Assembly: GCA_019321725.1 (NCBI GenBank)
Contig: CM033105.1
Coordinates: 10,367,632 to 10,431,631 of the forward strand
Length of the DNA: 64,000 nt
From: Paulownia fortunei
Lineage: Eukaryota > Streptophyta > Magnoliopsida > Lamiales > Paulowniaceae
Direction: 5' to 3'
Below, piece after piece: positions 23,379-34,695 of the stretch. Made by a program: the position numbers and the translations under genes. How positions within the stretch are numbered: the stretch's first letter is position 1; each line of letters begins with the position of its first letter. The notes beneath the pieces are model-generated. The model made no database searches. It saw only the letters and a list, made by a program, of their open reading frames with translations, and was not told the origin of the DNA.

Positions 23379-24967
23379 AATTCTTTATCATTTTAGTAGA
23401 AAAATCTACAAAACATAAACAAAGTAGAAAATGAGTAAATATGAAATAATCATATTAATTTAATATAAGGTCTTTAATATTAAATATCTCCCACTATTTT
23501 CTTCGAATTCCACCACCCCTAATGGAAGTTGGGGAAATCGAATTTCTTAGTGGGCATATGGTCCAATGGAAATATTTCACACACCAATTTTATGAGCACA
23601 TGAAATATTTTTATCGGTGGTCAACTATTTGATGATTGTATCACTATACACTCCTCAAATTTGTTTTGCCTCACTTTTTCCCATATGCTCCAATTTTATG
23701 AGCCTATATGGTACTAAGTGTCAAACAATACTCATCAAATATATATGTCGATAGAGCATCAAGATATCCCATGACTCATGGTCAACATAATGACAAGTCC
23801 ATCCCATGAGCATCTCCATGCTTGGTAGAGATCATAGCTTTCCAACTAAAGACCACCCCACAACTCATGGTTGGTGATCAAGTGTGGTAGCGTCGCCGTG
23901 TCTTTATCTTTGATAGTAGGTATGGAATGATAGATCCACCTAACTTGTCCATTTTTATTTAAAATTAAAAAATTCTCATTAAGTTTCAAAAACTTAGGGG
24001 TTTCAATTTTCCACAACCTCATCAATTTAATTACTAAGTGGGTTATTTAAATCTTGTCATCATATGTTTCCCAAGTAAAAAGCATTAAAAAAAATCTAAC
24101 ATGCATCCTATGCAAAGAACAATGGGATGATCATGGCCAACCTATTGACTTGTTTGAGCCATAAAATGGGCCAAGGTCAATCAAAGGGTAAAAATATAAA
24201 GAACTATTCTATTACATTTTATTTTTGTACCCATACATTCATAGGCCTTGAATCTCCTATTCTATTATATTTGCATTTAATAACTCATACAAGCATGGGC
24301 CTTTAGGCTTTGAACGTCCTCAATTTACAAAACTAAAATTGAAACCTCACTTACTATTCTACTATTTTTGCAATAATTTAAATGCAATACAAAATAGAAT
24401 AAGAGGCTTGAAGGCCCCAAAAACCCAAAGATAATTAAAAATACATCCTTAATTAAATCATGCAATAAACATTCATCACATAAATTTTATTGCATATAAA
24501 TTTACCAAGTCGTTAAGCATTGTATTTTCAAGACTTGGACACACAATCTTCTATTTTATGAAAAATAATTTTTCAATATTGTAAAATTAAAAATTAATCT
24601 AAAATCTAAAAAATAGAATACTTACTAAATATTACATGTAATCAGACTACCCGACAGCACATCGTGCCACCAAACCACAAGCTGCCAAGTCGCACGTGTA
24701 CTGTCGAGCCAGAACCAGCCCCTACATGCAACAGGCTGGTGCATGGGCAAGCCTTGCCCGTGCCCACTGCATGCGCGCCCTCTGGATCCACTCACATCAT
24801 AAGCTTCGGTTGTGCGTTTACATCAATATTTTAATAATTAAAAATATTTTACACGCAATTAATAAAAATTAATTATATCCAAAACTGAAATACAAAAGCA
24901 ATAATAATCATGTTCATCATATAAACATAAAAAATGAATGACATTAATTGTTAATAACATGAATCGT

Positions 24968-24980
24968 GGTTCTGATACCA
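24968..24980 (-). other. Primer binding site of C (copy 2)
   Basis: TGGTATCAGAACC on the minus strand, as in copy 1. Confidence 0.85.
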
Positions 24981-24981
24981 C

Positions 24982-26711
24982 AGTTGGGTTCACTATAACC
25001 CGGGGGTAAGAGCAGCAAAAAATTTTTTTTAAGAAAAATAAACATGTTATTCATTTATTGCATCCCGATTTTACAGCAATTTAATGATCAACGTTATAAA
25101 TAGTTTAGGTATAAATATAATGTAAATAAAAGAAGTGATATGATTCATTACCCTTTTCGAACTCTTTGATTTAATGCAAGGCGTGAGGTAATCAATTGTC
25201 GGATGGTTGCAAAGCTTTCACCAAGGAGTCCACACGTCCTTCCTCTAAAGTAGTCCACACCTTAGACTAGAATAACCAAAAATAAAAAACTTGCTAGTGT
25301 TCTTTGTTTTTCTTTTCGACACTAGAATGGAGTGTACATTAATCTTTAATCCAACTGGTGAAATTAAAGATTCAATGCCTATTATGATTGTTCTTGATCC
25401 AACTAGTGGAAGAATAACAATATCATATACTTGGATATTGAATAGAAGAAAAGAGAGCAGAAAAGAGAAGCAAACAATGATTTTTTTCTTTTTCTAATTG
25501 ATATGGCCAAAAAATGAGAGTGCAAAAGTGAGGGATTTTGTGGAGGCTATAAGAATTAGGTTATCCCTAATATTAGCCACATATATTGAATTGGTTGTTA
25601 GAGAAGTCTAACTTTTCTAACAAGCAAATCCATATGAATCCAAAATCTAGTGGCCGAAAATTAGGCCTAAAATGGCCTTGAATTTTCGGTCTCTCCCTCT
25701 TCCACATTCATTGAATTTATTCCATTAATCCAACCATGATATATTATATCAATTAAATAAGAAAAATTATTTTTTCTTTTTAATTTATTTCTTCTAATAT
25801 TTAATCATGCCAAGCTAGTCTTAAGTGAAATAGTAAGTGAGCCTATTTTAATTACGAATACTATGCACGTATTATCCTTCCATAAACTAATCTTTCGATT
25901 GGGTATAGGGTATGGATAAAAATCAAAATTGTAATCGACTCAATAACTATGATTCAATTTTAAGTTCCAGTGACTCTTGATGAATCGTCATAAAACTTGT
26001 TTGACATTCATCATACCTTGGCCAAGGATTTCAAAGTCATGACCTACAAAAACATAGAAGATTCACTTGTTCTATCAAACAAGTGATGGATTATTTGTTG
26101 GCCACTCATTAATCTTCATGTACGTAGATGCAGTATCCAATTTAGTCCCTTTGTGATTGTCAGGTAATTAGATAATGCATCAAAGTAAGATATCACACGT
26201 ACAAGGTTACTATGATACCTGAAGTTAAAAGACTACTTGCGCATTATCGTAACATAGAGATTCTTAATTGAAAAATAATTTGCCAACTAAGAATTTCTTG
26301 AATTTCTTACAGGTCAGTTTAGTGTACTTATTGTCTAACAAGCACCCGCATACATGCACTTGCGTTCTTACAGTAATGTCTATGGAATGAGTCATCCTTA
26401 TCTTATGAGCATGCATCGTATGCGCAAGTCTTAGTTAGTTATTCGATGTTCCATCTCATAAAGCCCTTGACTTGAAACTTAGTTGAGACCAAAGCTTTAG
26501 AGGCATGTTCCATGATTGCCATCATATGTGCGATCATACCCCATAGTTAAATTTGGTCTAAGGTATCTAATTCACAAAAAGTAAATGTAAGACATAAGAT
26601 AAAAAAAGTGTCATTTTATTAATATGATTCTCAATAAGATTATTTTACAAATATAATGAAAGAGTATAATATACTCAATCTAATTGAGGTGCCGGACATC
26701 CTACTCTAATA
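24982..26711 (-). repeat. Complete 5' LTR of element C, ~1.73 kb
   Basis: The plus-strand left edge reads AGTTGGGTT (TGTTGGGTT expected). The right edge reads CATCCTACTCTAATA (CATCCTACTCTAACA in the D LTR at 50525-50539). The 3' third aligns with the D LTR. No partner LTR exists in the window, so a target duplication cannot be tested. Confidence 0.8.
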
Positions 26712-28252
26712 GTTAACCTGTATGACACCCCGAGACCTTCAAGCTGCAAGATAAGAAACCAATTCAGAAGTAAACATGAATGCTTATATTTGAAAAAAAC
26801 ACAGACATAAACACATACTAAACATACTACACTCACAAATTATACTCACAATAACATGTGCTAAAGATGATTCATTATCAGCCCCAGCATAGCTCTAGTA
26901 ACGCATAGTCAACTCAACAACCACTAGAGTAACAGTATGGCTATTCAAGTTCACCTTATTAGCTAGGAATCTTATTGTATCCTATGCATAAGAATTGTTG
27001 TTGTGGAAACTAGGTGGAAAAGTTAGTTGTACACACAAGTTCATGTAGAAACAATCAAGAATAACTTTATATTCCTTATCAGGCATCACAATATACATCG
27101 AACCCACCGGTTAACAAGAAAATAGATAATGATATCACAATATGAATATAAAATAATATGAAGATCTAAGATTGAGATATAGAGATTTCCAACCACAACA
27201 ACAAAAAGCAATATAAAGGATTGAAATAAAACTGACTTCTCTTCAAGTGCCAAATTTATATATAAAGTAGTTTAGCAAAACCTTAAGAACTTCTTTTAGC
27301 CTATTTTGGTGTTTTGTTGAACTGCAAACACCACCACCACCACCACCCCAAAAAAATTATCTTTTTTTATTCCTTCTCCCTTACTTATTCATCCTAGAGT
27401 TTAAAATAAATTAATCTAATTACCTCAACTTCTAGAATTTATATATATAGAATTTAACTTAACCCTAACAACCCAATTCAACAAACCCTTGCCCTTACAC
27501 TATATTTAGATCTTGAGACATGGTAGAGATACAAAGCTAACTATCGAACAATACGCATGTCCTGCCTAAAAACTAATAGACTAGATGGATTATGCAATAG
27601 AATATAGATCCTTGAAATCAAATGTGGATGGCAATGAACAAAATTAAGCTTGCTCAAAAGTTTGATACCAAGGGAAAAGATGCACATCATTTACACTTTT
27701 TCAATAGTATATGGTCAATATATTTAAGATCAAGGTTACTTAGTAGTCATCATGAAAACTATTAGGATATCGTCCTAATCTATACAAGAGAATGGTGTTT
27801 CTAAATAGTAGAATACCTAAATAAGAAATAGACACAAAATCTGCAGCTAAACTTCTATGTTTATTACTAAAGCTACTTCAACGTAATTGATAGACTATTA
27901 AAGCTTTACATGATTTCATCAAAACTCAACAAACTAAAGAGAATAAGTGAGCTAAAGTGCAAGCAACCACTTATATATTTTAGTGCAAAAAATAGGAAAA
28001 GAAAGAGGAAAATAATAACAATAAAAGCTCTAAATCTGTTAAACTTCCAAAGAAAAATTACTTAAATGAGAAAACAAACAATTAAGAAGCAGAATGAGAA
28101 GTAATTGCAACAAAAAAATTACTTCAACTTCCAAAGAGAACATGGGACTTTGTGAAAGATACCCTTAAACTGTGCCTAACTTAAAAACCAACTTCTCTTC
28201 CTCCCCGTATCATTGGTTTGCTAATGCACCTAATGACTCCAATGATCATATT
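26712..28252. other. Unassigned non-coding stretch between elements C and F
   Basis: About 1.5 kb with no open reading frame that I trust, no recognisable retroelement domain and no RNA gene. It contains a (CAC)n microsatellite at 27329-27349. The left edge starts GTTAACCTGTATGACACCCCGA, which could be a fragment of another LTR, but I cannot support that. It may be remaining host sequence. Confidence 0.5.
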
Positions 28253-28722
28253 TGTTAGTGTCAAAAAAGATTGACATTTAAAGAAATTTGAATTCTGTAT
28301 AGAAACCAAGTGTTGCAAGCAATATTGTGAGAGATATTGTAATACTGGCGGAATACTATTTAATTACTTAATTATTTTAATTAATTATAATTATTCTAGG
28401 TAGGTTTCCATAATTCAGGGATCTTCGAAATATTTATTTAAGGTATTTAGTAAAGTCACATGTGTGATAAAAGTATTGAAACTAAAGATATTCTTAATTT
28501 GTTTTGATAGAGTAAGATAAGATTTGGAGAATCTTACGGATAAGACAATAAATCAAGAAATCAATACCTTTAGATATGCAACAATCAAGACCTGATTTTA
28601 AGGGGGATTTAGATAGAAATACATGGCTGTATATATATCGAGTCTCAACATTGAATAACCTAAGTGGATGACTTGAATAGTGCTATGAAAGTGATTCAAA
28701 GATGATACGTTTTCCACTCACG

Positions 28723-28927
28723 TATATTTTTTAGAAGAAGAAGGTGAAAAAGGTCTTCAGGAGATAACCGTATTAGCCATATGAAGGAGTTCAGAGTTGG
28801 AGGGATTCCAGCAGTGCTGATTACTCATATATATTTTTTAGGAGAAGAAGGTGAAAGTTTTTGGGAGAAAACTAAATCAGCTATCTGAAGGAGTTTAGAG
28901 TTGAAGGGAGTCCAGCAGTGCTGATTT
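28723..28927 (+). repeat. ~107-bp imperfect tandem repeat in the F LTR
   Basis: Two units (about 28723-28829 and 28830-28927) each contain a TATATTTTTTAG-like start, AGAAGAAGGTGAAA, GAAGGAGTT and TCCAGCAGTGCTGATT. The 3' LTR shows unit 1 and the start of unit 2 before it is truncated at 46007, so the repeat predates insertion. Confidence 0.8.
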
Positions 28928-29111
28928 AAGTCAAGGGGAGCTTGTAGGAAATAACTAATTAGTGGAATACATAGGACGGTCTTCATTTATAGAGAGAGTC
29001 TTTAAATTATTTTAATTGCATGAGATGTATTCTGTAAATTGTTACTAATTAGTGGATTACTTCTTTCTCTCGACGTGGCCACGTACAATAGAGTACGTAG
29101 TACTTGAAGCA

Positions 29112-29118
29112 TATAAAA
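29112..29118 (+). promoter_or_regulatory. TATA box of the F 5' LTR
   Basis: TATAAAA in the last 110 bases of the LTR, an appropriate position for starting a genomic transcript in a copia LTR. Confidence 0.55.
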
Positions 29119-29226
29119 TCCTGGTGTTTATCTTTTTATTTTCGCTTCGTGTTCTATTTGGATATTACAACACTTTTCACAACACCTAGGATTTTAAGTA
29201 AAAATTAGGCAACAGATTATATCAAT

Positions 29227-29240
29227 TGGCATTAAGAGCA
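29227..29240 (+). other. Degenerate primer binding site of F
   Basis: TGGCATTAAGAGCA resembles the initiator Met tRNA PBS (TGGTATCAGAGC) with changes and a one-base insertion. It is 12 bases past the inferred LTR end. Confidence 0.55.
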
Positions 29241-29288
29241 AGTTACTAAAACTAATTAGTGGGATTCTAGTTTTTATCTATTGTAGGC

Positions 29289-30990
29289 ATGGAACAACTA
29301 CGTGTAGGAAGGTCAATGTCACGTCCTCTATTATTTAATGGATCCAATTATTTTTATTGGAAAGCTAAAATAAGGGCATTCATCAAGTCACTTGATGAAG
29401 AGCATGGAAGTCAATCTTGATTGGATGGAATTATCCGACAAAAACTACTGATGAAAAGAAGGTATGCAAACCTAAAACAAAGTGGTCGATTGCAAAGGAT
29501 TAAGAGGCAAATTTCAATTCCAATGCACTGAATGCCATGTTCAGTGTCGTTGATGAAAATAAATTCAAGTTGATTTCTACATGTGAATCTACTAATGAAG
29601 CTTGGGATATCTTACAAATTGCATATGAAAGAACTGAGGCTATAAGAATGTCTAAACTTCAAATTCTTGCTATTAGGTTTGAAAATTTAAGGATGGAATA
29701 AAATGAAACAATTGTTGTGTTTAATGGTAAATTGTGTGATATTACTAAGGAAGCACATGCTTTAAGTGAGAAATACACTAATTTTAAACTTGTTAGGAAA
29801 GTTTTGAGATCACTTCCAGAGAGGTTTGTATATAAAGTGACTCTTATTGAAGAAGCTAGGGACCATACAGAACTGAGGTTAGATGAACTGGTGGGGGCAC
29901 TACAAACCTTTGAAATGAATTTGAATCAAAATAAAAAGGAAAAGAACAAAGGTATTGCATTGAAAATAAACAAGATCATGGAATGATGATGATCTACTTG
30001 CTTTACTTACCAAGAACTTTGGGAAATTTCTAAAGCAAATGAATAAAGAAAATAAATCCCCAAAGACAGGTAATATATCTAACTCTCAGAAAAATAAAAG
30101 TAAGTCTAATGCATCTGATTTTAGAAAAAACAAGAGAATTCAATGCAGGGAAAGTGAAGGATTTGGCTGAGTATGCTAACACCTTAAAGAAAATGGGCAG
30201 ATCACTCAACACCACTTGAAGTGATGATGGTTCTGAATGAGTCAAGAGGATCAGGAAGAACATGTTAGCAATCACATTGCACTTACCTCCATCACGCTAA
30301 AAAAAAAGAAACAAGTAGAAATATTGGATGCTGCAAAGGATGTTACTAGAAATGTTGCAACATCTCATAGGTATGAATCAATTATTTCTCCTTCAAAAGT
30401 TTGTCTAAATTCTATTTCTTTGGCAGATACAAATTCTAATGAAAGCAGTGATGATAAAGGACCTACTTTCGAGGGCATTCAACGCAAGTACCAAGAGATG
30501 TTTGAGAATTGGCTTAAAGTGTGCAAAACTAATGAAGGACTTGTGAAACAAATTGCTATTTGACACAGGAGAAGAAGGCACTCAAAGGTGATGTGATCAG
30601 GTTTGAACTTTTGGCCTCTATCAGAACACATGAACTTGATAGAGTCAAGAAAGAACTTAAAAACACAATGAAGTTTGTAAGGAATTTGAATTTTGGAACA
30701 TCTCAATTGGATGAAATTCTTTCCATTGGATGGTATAGGGGAAACCATGCTGGTTTAGGATATTTAGTTGGAGATTCATCCTCAAAAGGTACAGAATTGC
30801 ATAACTCAGGTAAAAGTTCTAAAATAATTTTTGTGAAGGAAATTAGTAAGTCTAAATCTATGTTTGAATCTGCTAAAAAAGTCTGGTAAAAGAAACAAAG
30901 ACCTAAATCCAAAAAGTGTGTCCCTATTTGTCATTTTTGTCAAATACGTGGGCATATTAGACCTAATTGTTTCAAATATAAAAAGGCTTT
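29289..30990 (+). pseudogene. gag: Gag of element F, Sirevirus type
   Basis: Starts at the ATG at 29289 (MEQLRVGRSMSRPLLFNGSN). A frameshift or stop comes near 29420 and further stops near 29502 and 29700. The gag core continues as 29717-29986, with SLPERFVYKVTLIEEARD. A Ser/Lys-rich region (30237-30563) and a helical Lys/Glu-rich region (30560-30889) follow, ending in the Sirevirus signature LDEILSIGWYRGNHAGLGY. The zinc knuckle CHFCQIRGHIRPNC lies at 30929-30970. It would form the particle, but is interrupted at several places. Confidence 0.88.
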
Positions 30991-31129
30991 GCTCAGTGGC
31001 ATGAGAACTGATTCAATATTTTTTGGAGTATTACATCATCCTGCAAATAACACTCCATGATCAAGATTGATTTAAAAAATAATTCTAAACGTAGAATTTG
31101 GATCAGGAAAATTGATCTTGCATGTAATG

Positions 31130-32420
31130 TGGCTCATACTTTGTTAAAAGCTAACATCATTAAATCTTGGTATTTTTTATGGTGGATGCTCTAGGCATAT
31201 TATAGGTGACAGAGAAATCTTAAGGGATTATCAAAACTAAGAAGGAGGTCAGGTTACATTCGGAGATGGAGTTAGAGCATGAATCATTGGAAAGGGGACA
31301 TTGAATGTTGATGGACTTCCAATACTGAGAAATGTGTTACATGTTGAAGGATTAAGGACTAATTTGATTAGTATTAGTCAACTGTGTGATCAAAATTTAC
31401 TTGTCAGATTTAACACAAAGATTCATGTTAAGGTTTGATGATTTTAATATATGTGTCTTGATAAGTTGAAGATCATCTGACAATTGCTACAAGTGGCAAC
31501 ATAAGTTGAATTGTTACAACACCTGGATTGAGGAAATTGAACTCTGGTACCAGAAACTAGGACATTTGAATTTTTTAAGTTTATACAAGTTTGTTAATGC
31601 AGGAGTTGTCCTAGGTGTGCCAAAGCTTAGCAAGAAAAACTTGGGTGTTTGTAAACCATGTTAATTTGGAAAACAAAGAAAGGAATCGTATAAAATGTTG
31701 CAACATACTGCCAGAACACGCTGCCTAGAACTCTTACACATAGATCTTGTGGGACCAATGCAGGTAGAAAGTATTGGTGGTAAGAAGTATGATTTCGTTT
31801 ATGTTGATGACTTTTCAAGATTTATAGGGATTGATTTTATCAAGGAAAGTTATGATACTTTCATGATTTTTAAAAGCCTTTGTGTTAGACTTAGAAATGA
31901 GAAAGCAAGTAAAATTGCAAGAATAAAGAGTGATCATGGAAAGGAGTTTGAGAAATCTATTTTCTCCTATTATTGTGATAAACCTGGAATATTTCATGAG
32001 TTTTTGCTCCTAAAAACACCACAACAAAATGGTGTTGCGGAAGGAAAAATAGAACACTTCAGGAAATAACACGTGTGATGTTAAATTCAAAAAAACTTAC
32101 ATGGATATTGTGGGCAGAAGCATTGAACACGGCATGTTACACTACTAACCAGGTACTAAAGTGACTTCATATGAAATATGGAAAGGTAAGAAACTCAATC
32201 TCAGTTACTTTCTTGTATTTGGCAATGCATGTTACATACTCAATGATCGAGAACACTTGGGAAAGTTTGATTCCAAAAGTGATGAAGGAATCTTTATTGG
32301 TTATTCAATAAATAGTCGATCATATAGAGTGTATAACATGAGAACACGTTCTGTTATTAAATTCTTCAATATGGTAATTGATGATTTTTGTGATTTTGCA
32401 GCAAATTCACATGAAGAGTA
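31130..32420 (+). pseudogene. pol: Protease remnant and integrase of element F
   Basis: The protease region (31160-31440) keeps a GGCSRH-like motif where copia proteases have DSGCSRH, so the catalytic Asp seems lost; DREILRDYQ and RNVLHVEGLRTNLISISQL follow. The integrase has GHLNFLSLYKF and CKPC (zinc-binding, about 31560-31660). The core piece 31695-32069 has HIDLVGP and IKSDHGKEFE with the two Asp, and QQNGVAEGKIEH with the Glu. The C-terminal part is 32161-32421 (TSYEIWKGKKLNLSYF). Stops separate these pieces. Confidence 0.88.
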
Positions 32421-32699
32421 AATCATGAGTCTTTGTGAAGAAATAGAAACTGATCAGGAAGAAAAAGTCAAAAATGATGTTGGAATGCCAGATGTTACAA
32501 CATTAAAAACAATATCTGCAGATGTTGCTCCGGATGCTGCAACATCCTCAGAATCTGAGGAAGAAACTAAAAGTTTTGATATTTTTGAAAAAGTTAGAAA
32601 GAAAGCAGAATTCAAAAAAATCATCCTGCAGACCAGGTCATTCGAGGTATGTTAGGAAGTATGAGAACACAAGATAAGAAGAAGGTAAACTATAAAGAT

Positions 32700-33800
32700 A
32701 TGGTAAGATTTATCTGTTACACTTCTCCTCTTGAATAAAGAATATGAAAAAGGCTTTGGTAGATGAGTTTTGGATCCATGCAATGCAACTAGAACTTAAA
32801 CAATTTTCTGGAAATGATGTTTGTACTTTAGTTCCTAGTCTAAAAAATGTTAATGTTATTGGTGCAAAATGGATTTTTAAAAGTAAAACTAATGAATTTG
32901 GTAACATAACTAGAAACAAAGCTAGACTAGTGGCTTAAGGGTACACTTCGGTAGAGGGGATGGATTTTGATGAAACCTTTGCCCCTATTGCTAGACTTGA
33001 GTCTATTAGACTTCTTTTGGCCATTGCATGTCATATTTGTTTCAAACTTCAACAAATGGATGTTAAAAGTACTTTCCTAAATAGTTTTCTTAGTGAAGAA
33101 GTTTTTGTTGAACAATCCAAGGAATTTGAAGATCCTTATTACCCCAACCATGTTTACAAATTAAAAAAGGCTTTGTATGGTTTAAAACAAGCTCCGAGAG
33201 CCTGGTAAAAAAGATTGATAAACTTTTTGATTGAAAAAGGGTATAAAAGAGGAGGAGTGGACAAAATACTGTTCATCAATAGATTTAAGCATGGTATCAC
33301 CATTGCACAAATCTATGTTGATAACATAGTATTTGATTTTACTTCTCAACAAAAATTGAATGATTTTGTTGATTTGATGTCTAAAGAATTTAAAATGAGC
33401 ATGGTAGTGGAGCTTAACTACTTTCTAGGTTTTTAAGTAAAACAACTTGAGAATGAAATTTTAATTTCTCAAAGTAAATATGCTAGAAATCTAGTAAAGA
33501 GATTTGGGTTAGAAAACACAAAACACATGAAAACAAATCAAAAATTGTCCAAGGATGATAGTGGAATGAATGTTGATGCTACGTAACTGCCAGTAGGCCA
33601 AATATAAGTTTTAGCATATTTGTGTGTGTGATAGATATCAATCAAATCCTAAGGAATCTCACTAAAAAGTTGTTAAAAGAATCATTAGATATGTAAGTAG
33701 GATTGCTGACTTAGGAATTTGGTATTTTAATGACATAAATGCTAACTTGGTTAGTTATAGTGATGCAGATTGGGCAGGTGATGTTGAAGACAGAAGGTAA
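32700..33800 (+). pseudogene. pol: Reverse transcriptase and RNase H start of element F
   Basis: Successive pieces 32744-32938, 32960-33208 and 33215-33436 follow the copia RT order: [57 protein letters not shown], and IAQIYVDNIVF. The last should be YVDDI; the second catalytic Asp is changed to Asn (codons 33314-33325). Single stops separate the pieces. RNase H begins around 33720 with SDADWAGD and is broken off at about 33800 by plastid DNA. The region 32425-32655 before RT is an acidic linker. Confidence 0.9.
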
Positions 33801-33865
33801 TCAAAAAAGAAAGAAGATAAGTTTTTCTTTCTTTTATCACTTAGGAGATATGTGAGATAAAAGTC

Positions 33866-34075
33866 TTATGCACAGTTTTGAATGAGAGAAAGAAGTGAGG
33901 AATCCTATTTCCGACTCTGACTCTCCCACTCCAGTTGTTGCTTTTCTTTTTGTTACTTCAAAATTAGCTGCTTCAGCTTCAGCCACTCGAATTTTTTATA
34001 TTCTTTTTTGTTTCTCATCAAACGAATGGCATCTTCTTCTAGAAATCCTAGCTATTCTTAGCACTGATATTGGGA
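33866..34075 (+). pseudogene. ndhB: Plastid ndhB exon 2 fragment with intron end
   Basis: ndhB encodes a membrane subunit of the plastid NDH complex. Encoded residues [20 protein letters not shown] and [17 protein letters not shown] match the start of exon 2. Just upstream, GCACAGTTTTGAATGAGAGA matches the 3' end of the plastid group II intron. The exon breaks off after about 60 residues and joins unrelated plastid-like sequence near 34075. It is truncated and in a transposon, so not functional. Confidence 0.88.
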
Positions 34076-34585
34076 TATTGGGTCATATGGGATTTCCCTA
34101 TTCTCTCCCCCGATCGAGATATCCTTTGTTTCGCCTAAGAAAAAGAAATTGAATCTTAAACAACTTGGAGCGTTAAGTGCAATTAGATGAATTTTGAGGG
34201 GGAATTCATAGTACTATTATCAATTACAATAATTTATGGTTGGCTTTGGTTGGACTGAAAAAATGAAGTATCCAAGCTCCATTTAGAAAAAACCTAATTG
34301 GTGATCCTCTTTGTTACATGATTTCTTCTTCATATGGATAGATATAGAATCTATGGGGCAATTACTTAGAAGTACATTTTGTGCTACAGCCCTTCCTATC
34401 TGATAGAAAAAGATCCCATGATCCTGAACCGATCTTACCTGGGATCACAAATCCCAAGCCCTCTCTATCTATCCAAGGGACAGAAAGGCAGAGGCGCCTT
34501 TGGTGTCCCTTCTAGTCAAGAATTGGGGCCTCAAATCACTAGCCAATAGGCTTTTCTCTTATGCCTTTCTTCATTCATGGTTCAA

Positions 34586-34695
34586 TATTCTGGTGTCCTA
34601 GGCGTAGAGGAACCACACCAATCCATCTCGAACATGGTGGTTAAACTCTACTGTGGTGACAATATTGTAGGGGAGGCTCTACAGAAAAATAGCTC
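34586..34695 (+). pseudogene. rrn5: Plastid 5S rRNA pseudogene
   Basis: Starts TATTCTGGTGTCCTAGGCGT and follows the plastid 5S rRNA through the GAGGAACCACACC and GGTGGTTAAACTCTACTG segments. It stops about 11 bases before the mature 3' end, where RNase H sequence of F resumes. Several transitions are visible. It is a nuclear copy without its operon, hence a pseudogene. Confidence 0.9.

Larger units (their letters stand above)
14397..25612. repeat. Copy 2 of the ~11.6-kb duplicated block
   Basis: This is the second copy of 1-11595. It is 379 bases shorter, mainly because of a 384-bp deletion in the protease of element B, offset by a 6-bp insertion nearby. Unlike copy 1 it continues at both ends: leftward into pol of element A (11696-14396) and rightward through the rest of the C LTR to 26711. 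That is what one expects if copy 1 and copy 2 are the overlapping ends of two contigs. Confidence 0.95.
21255..26711 (-). mobile_element. Element C (copy 2), copia remnant with full 5' LTR
   Basis: Minus strand: 5' LTR (26711-24982), PBS (24980-24968), leader, gag (about 23378-22590), integrase remnants (22414-21260). It is cut by B at 21254. The complete LTR here shows what the gap removed from copy 1. Confidence 0.85.
28253..29214 (+). repeat. 5' LTR of element F, ~960 bp
   Basis: Starts TGTTAGTG and ends GCAACA. The first ~600 bases align with the 3' LTR at 45404-46007. A TATA box (TATAAAA) lies at 29112-29118, about 100 bases before the LTR end. It contains an internal ~107-bp tandem repeat. 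Confidence 0.85.
33800..34695 (+). other. Plastid DNA insert (NUPT) inside element F
   Basis: The RNase H reading is interrupted between DADWAGDVEDRR and GGCFYLGNNLISWYSKK. The ~0.9-kb insert holds the 3' end of the ndhB intron and the start of ndhB exon 2, then about 500 bases of plastid-looking sequence I cannot assign with confidence, then a plastid 5S rRNA sequence that runs to the right junction. Only about four RNase H residues are missing, so the insertion was nearly clean. Changes from the plastid sequence in the 5S part are mostly C-to-T and G-to-A, consistent with methylated DNA decaying in the nucleus. Confidence 0.85.

Noticed and set aside
27329..27349. (CAC)n run as part of a coding His/Pro repeat
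   Set aside because: No open frame around it; an ordinary microsatellite.
29227..29240. PBS sequences as tRNA genes
   Set aside because: Only 12-18 bases complementary to tRNA 3' ends; no cloverleaf.
31627..31997. Minus-strand open frames over the F integrase
   Set aside because: The plus strand has the conserved integrase residues; the minus frames are shadows.
33895..34152. ndhB fragment as an expressed gene
   Set aside because: It is a short exon piece without the rest of the gene, sits in a dead retrotransposon, and is a plastid gene needing plastid splicing.
34586..34695. 5S rRNA as a functional nuclear rRNA gene
   Set aside because: The sequence is the plastid type, truncated at its 3' end and mutated; it is not the nuclear 5S sequence.
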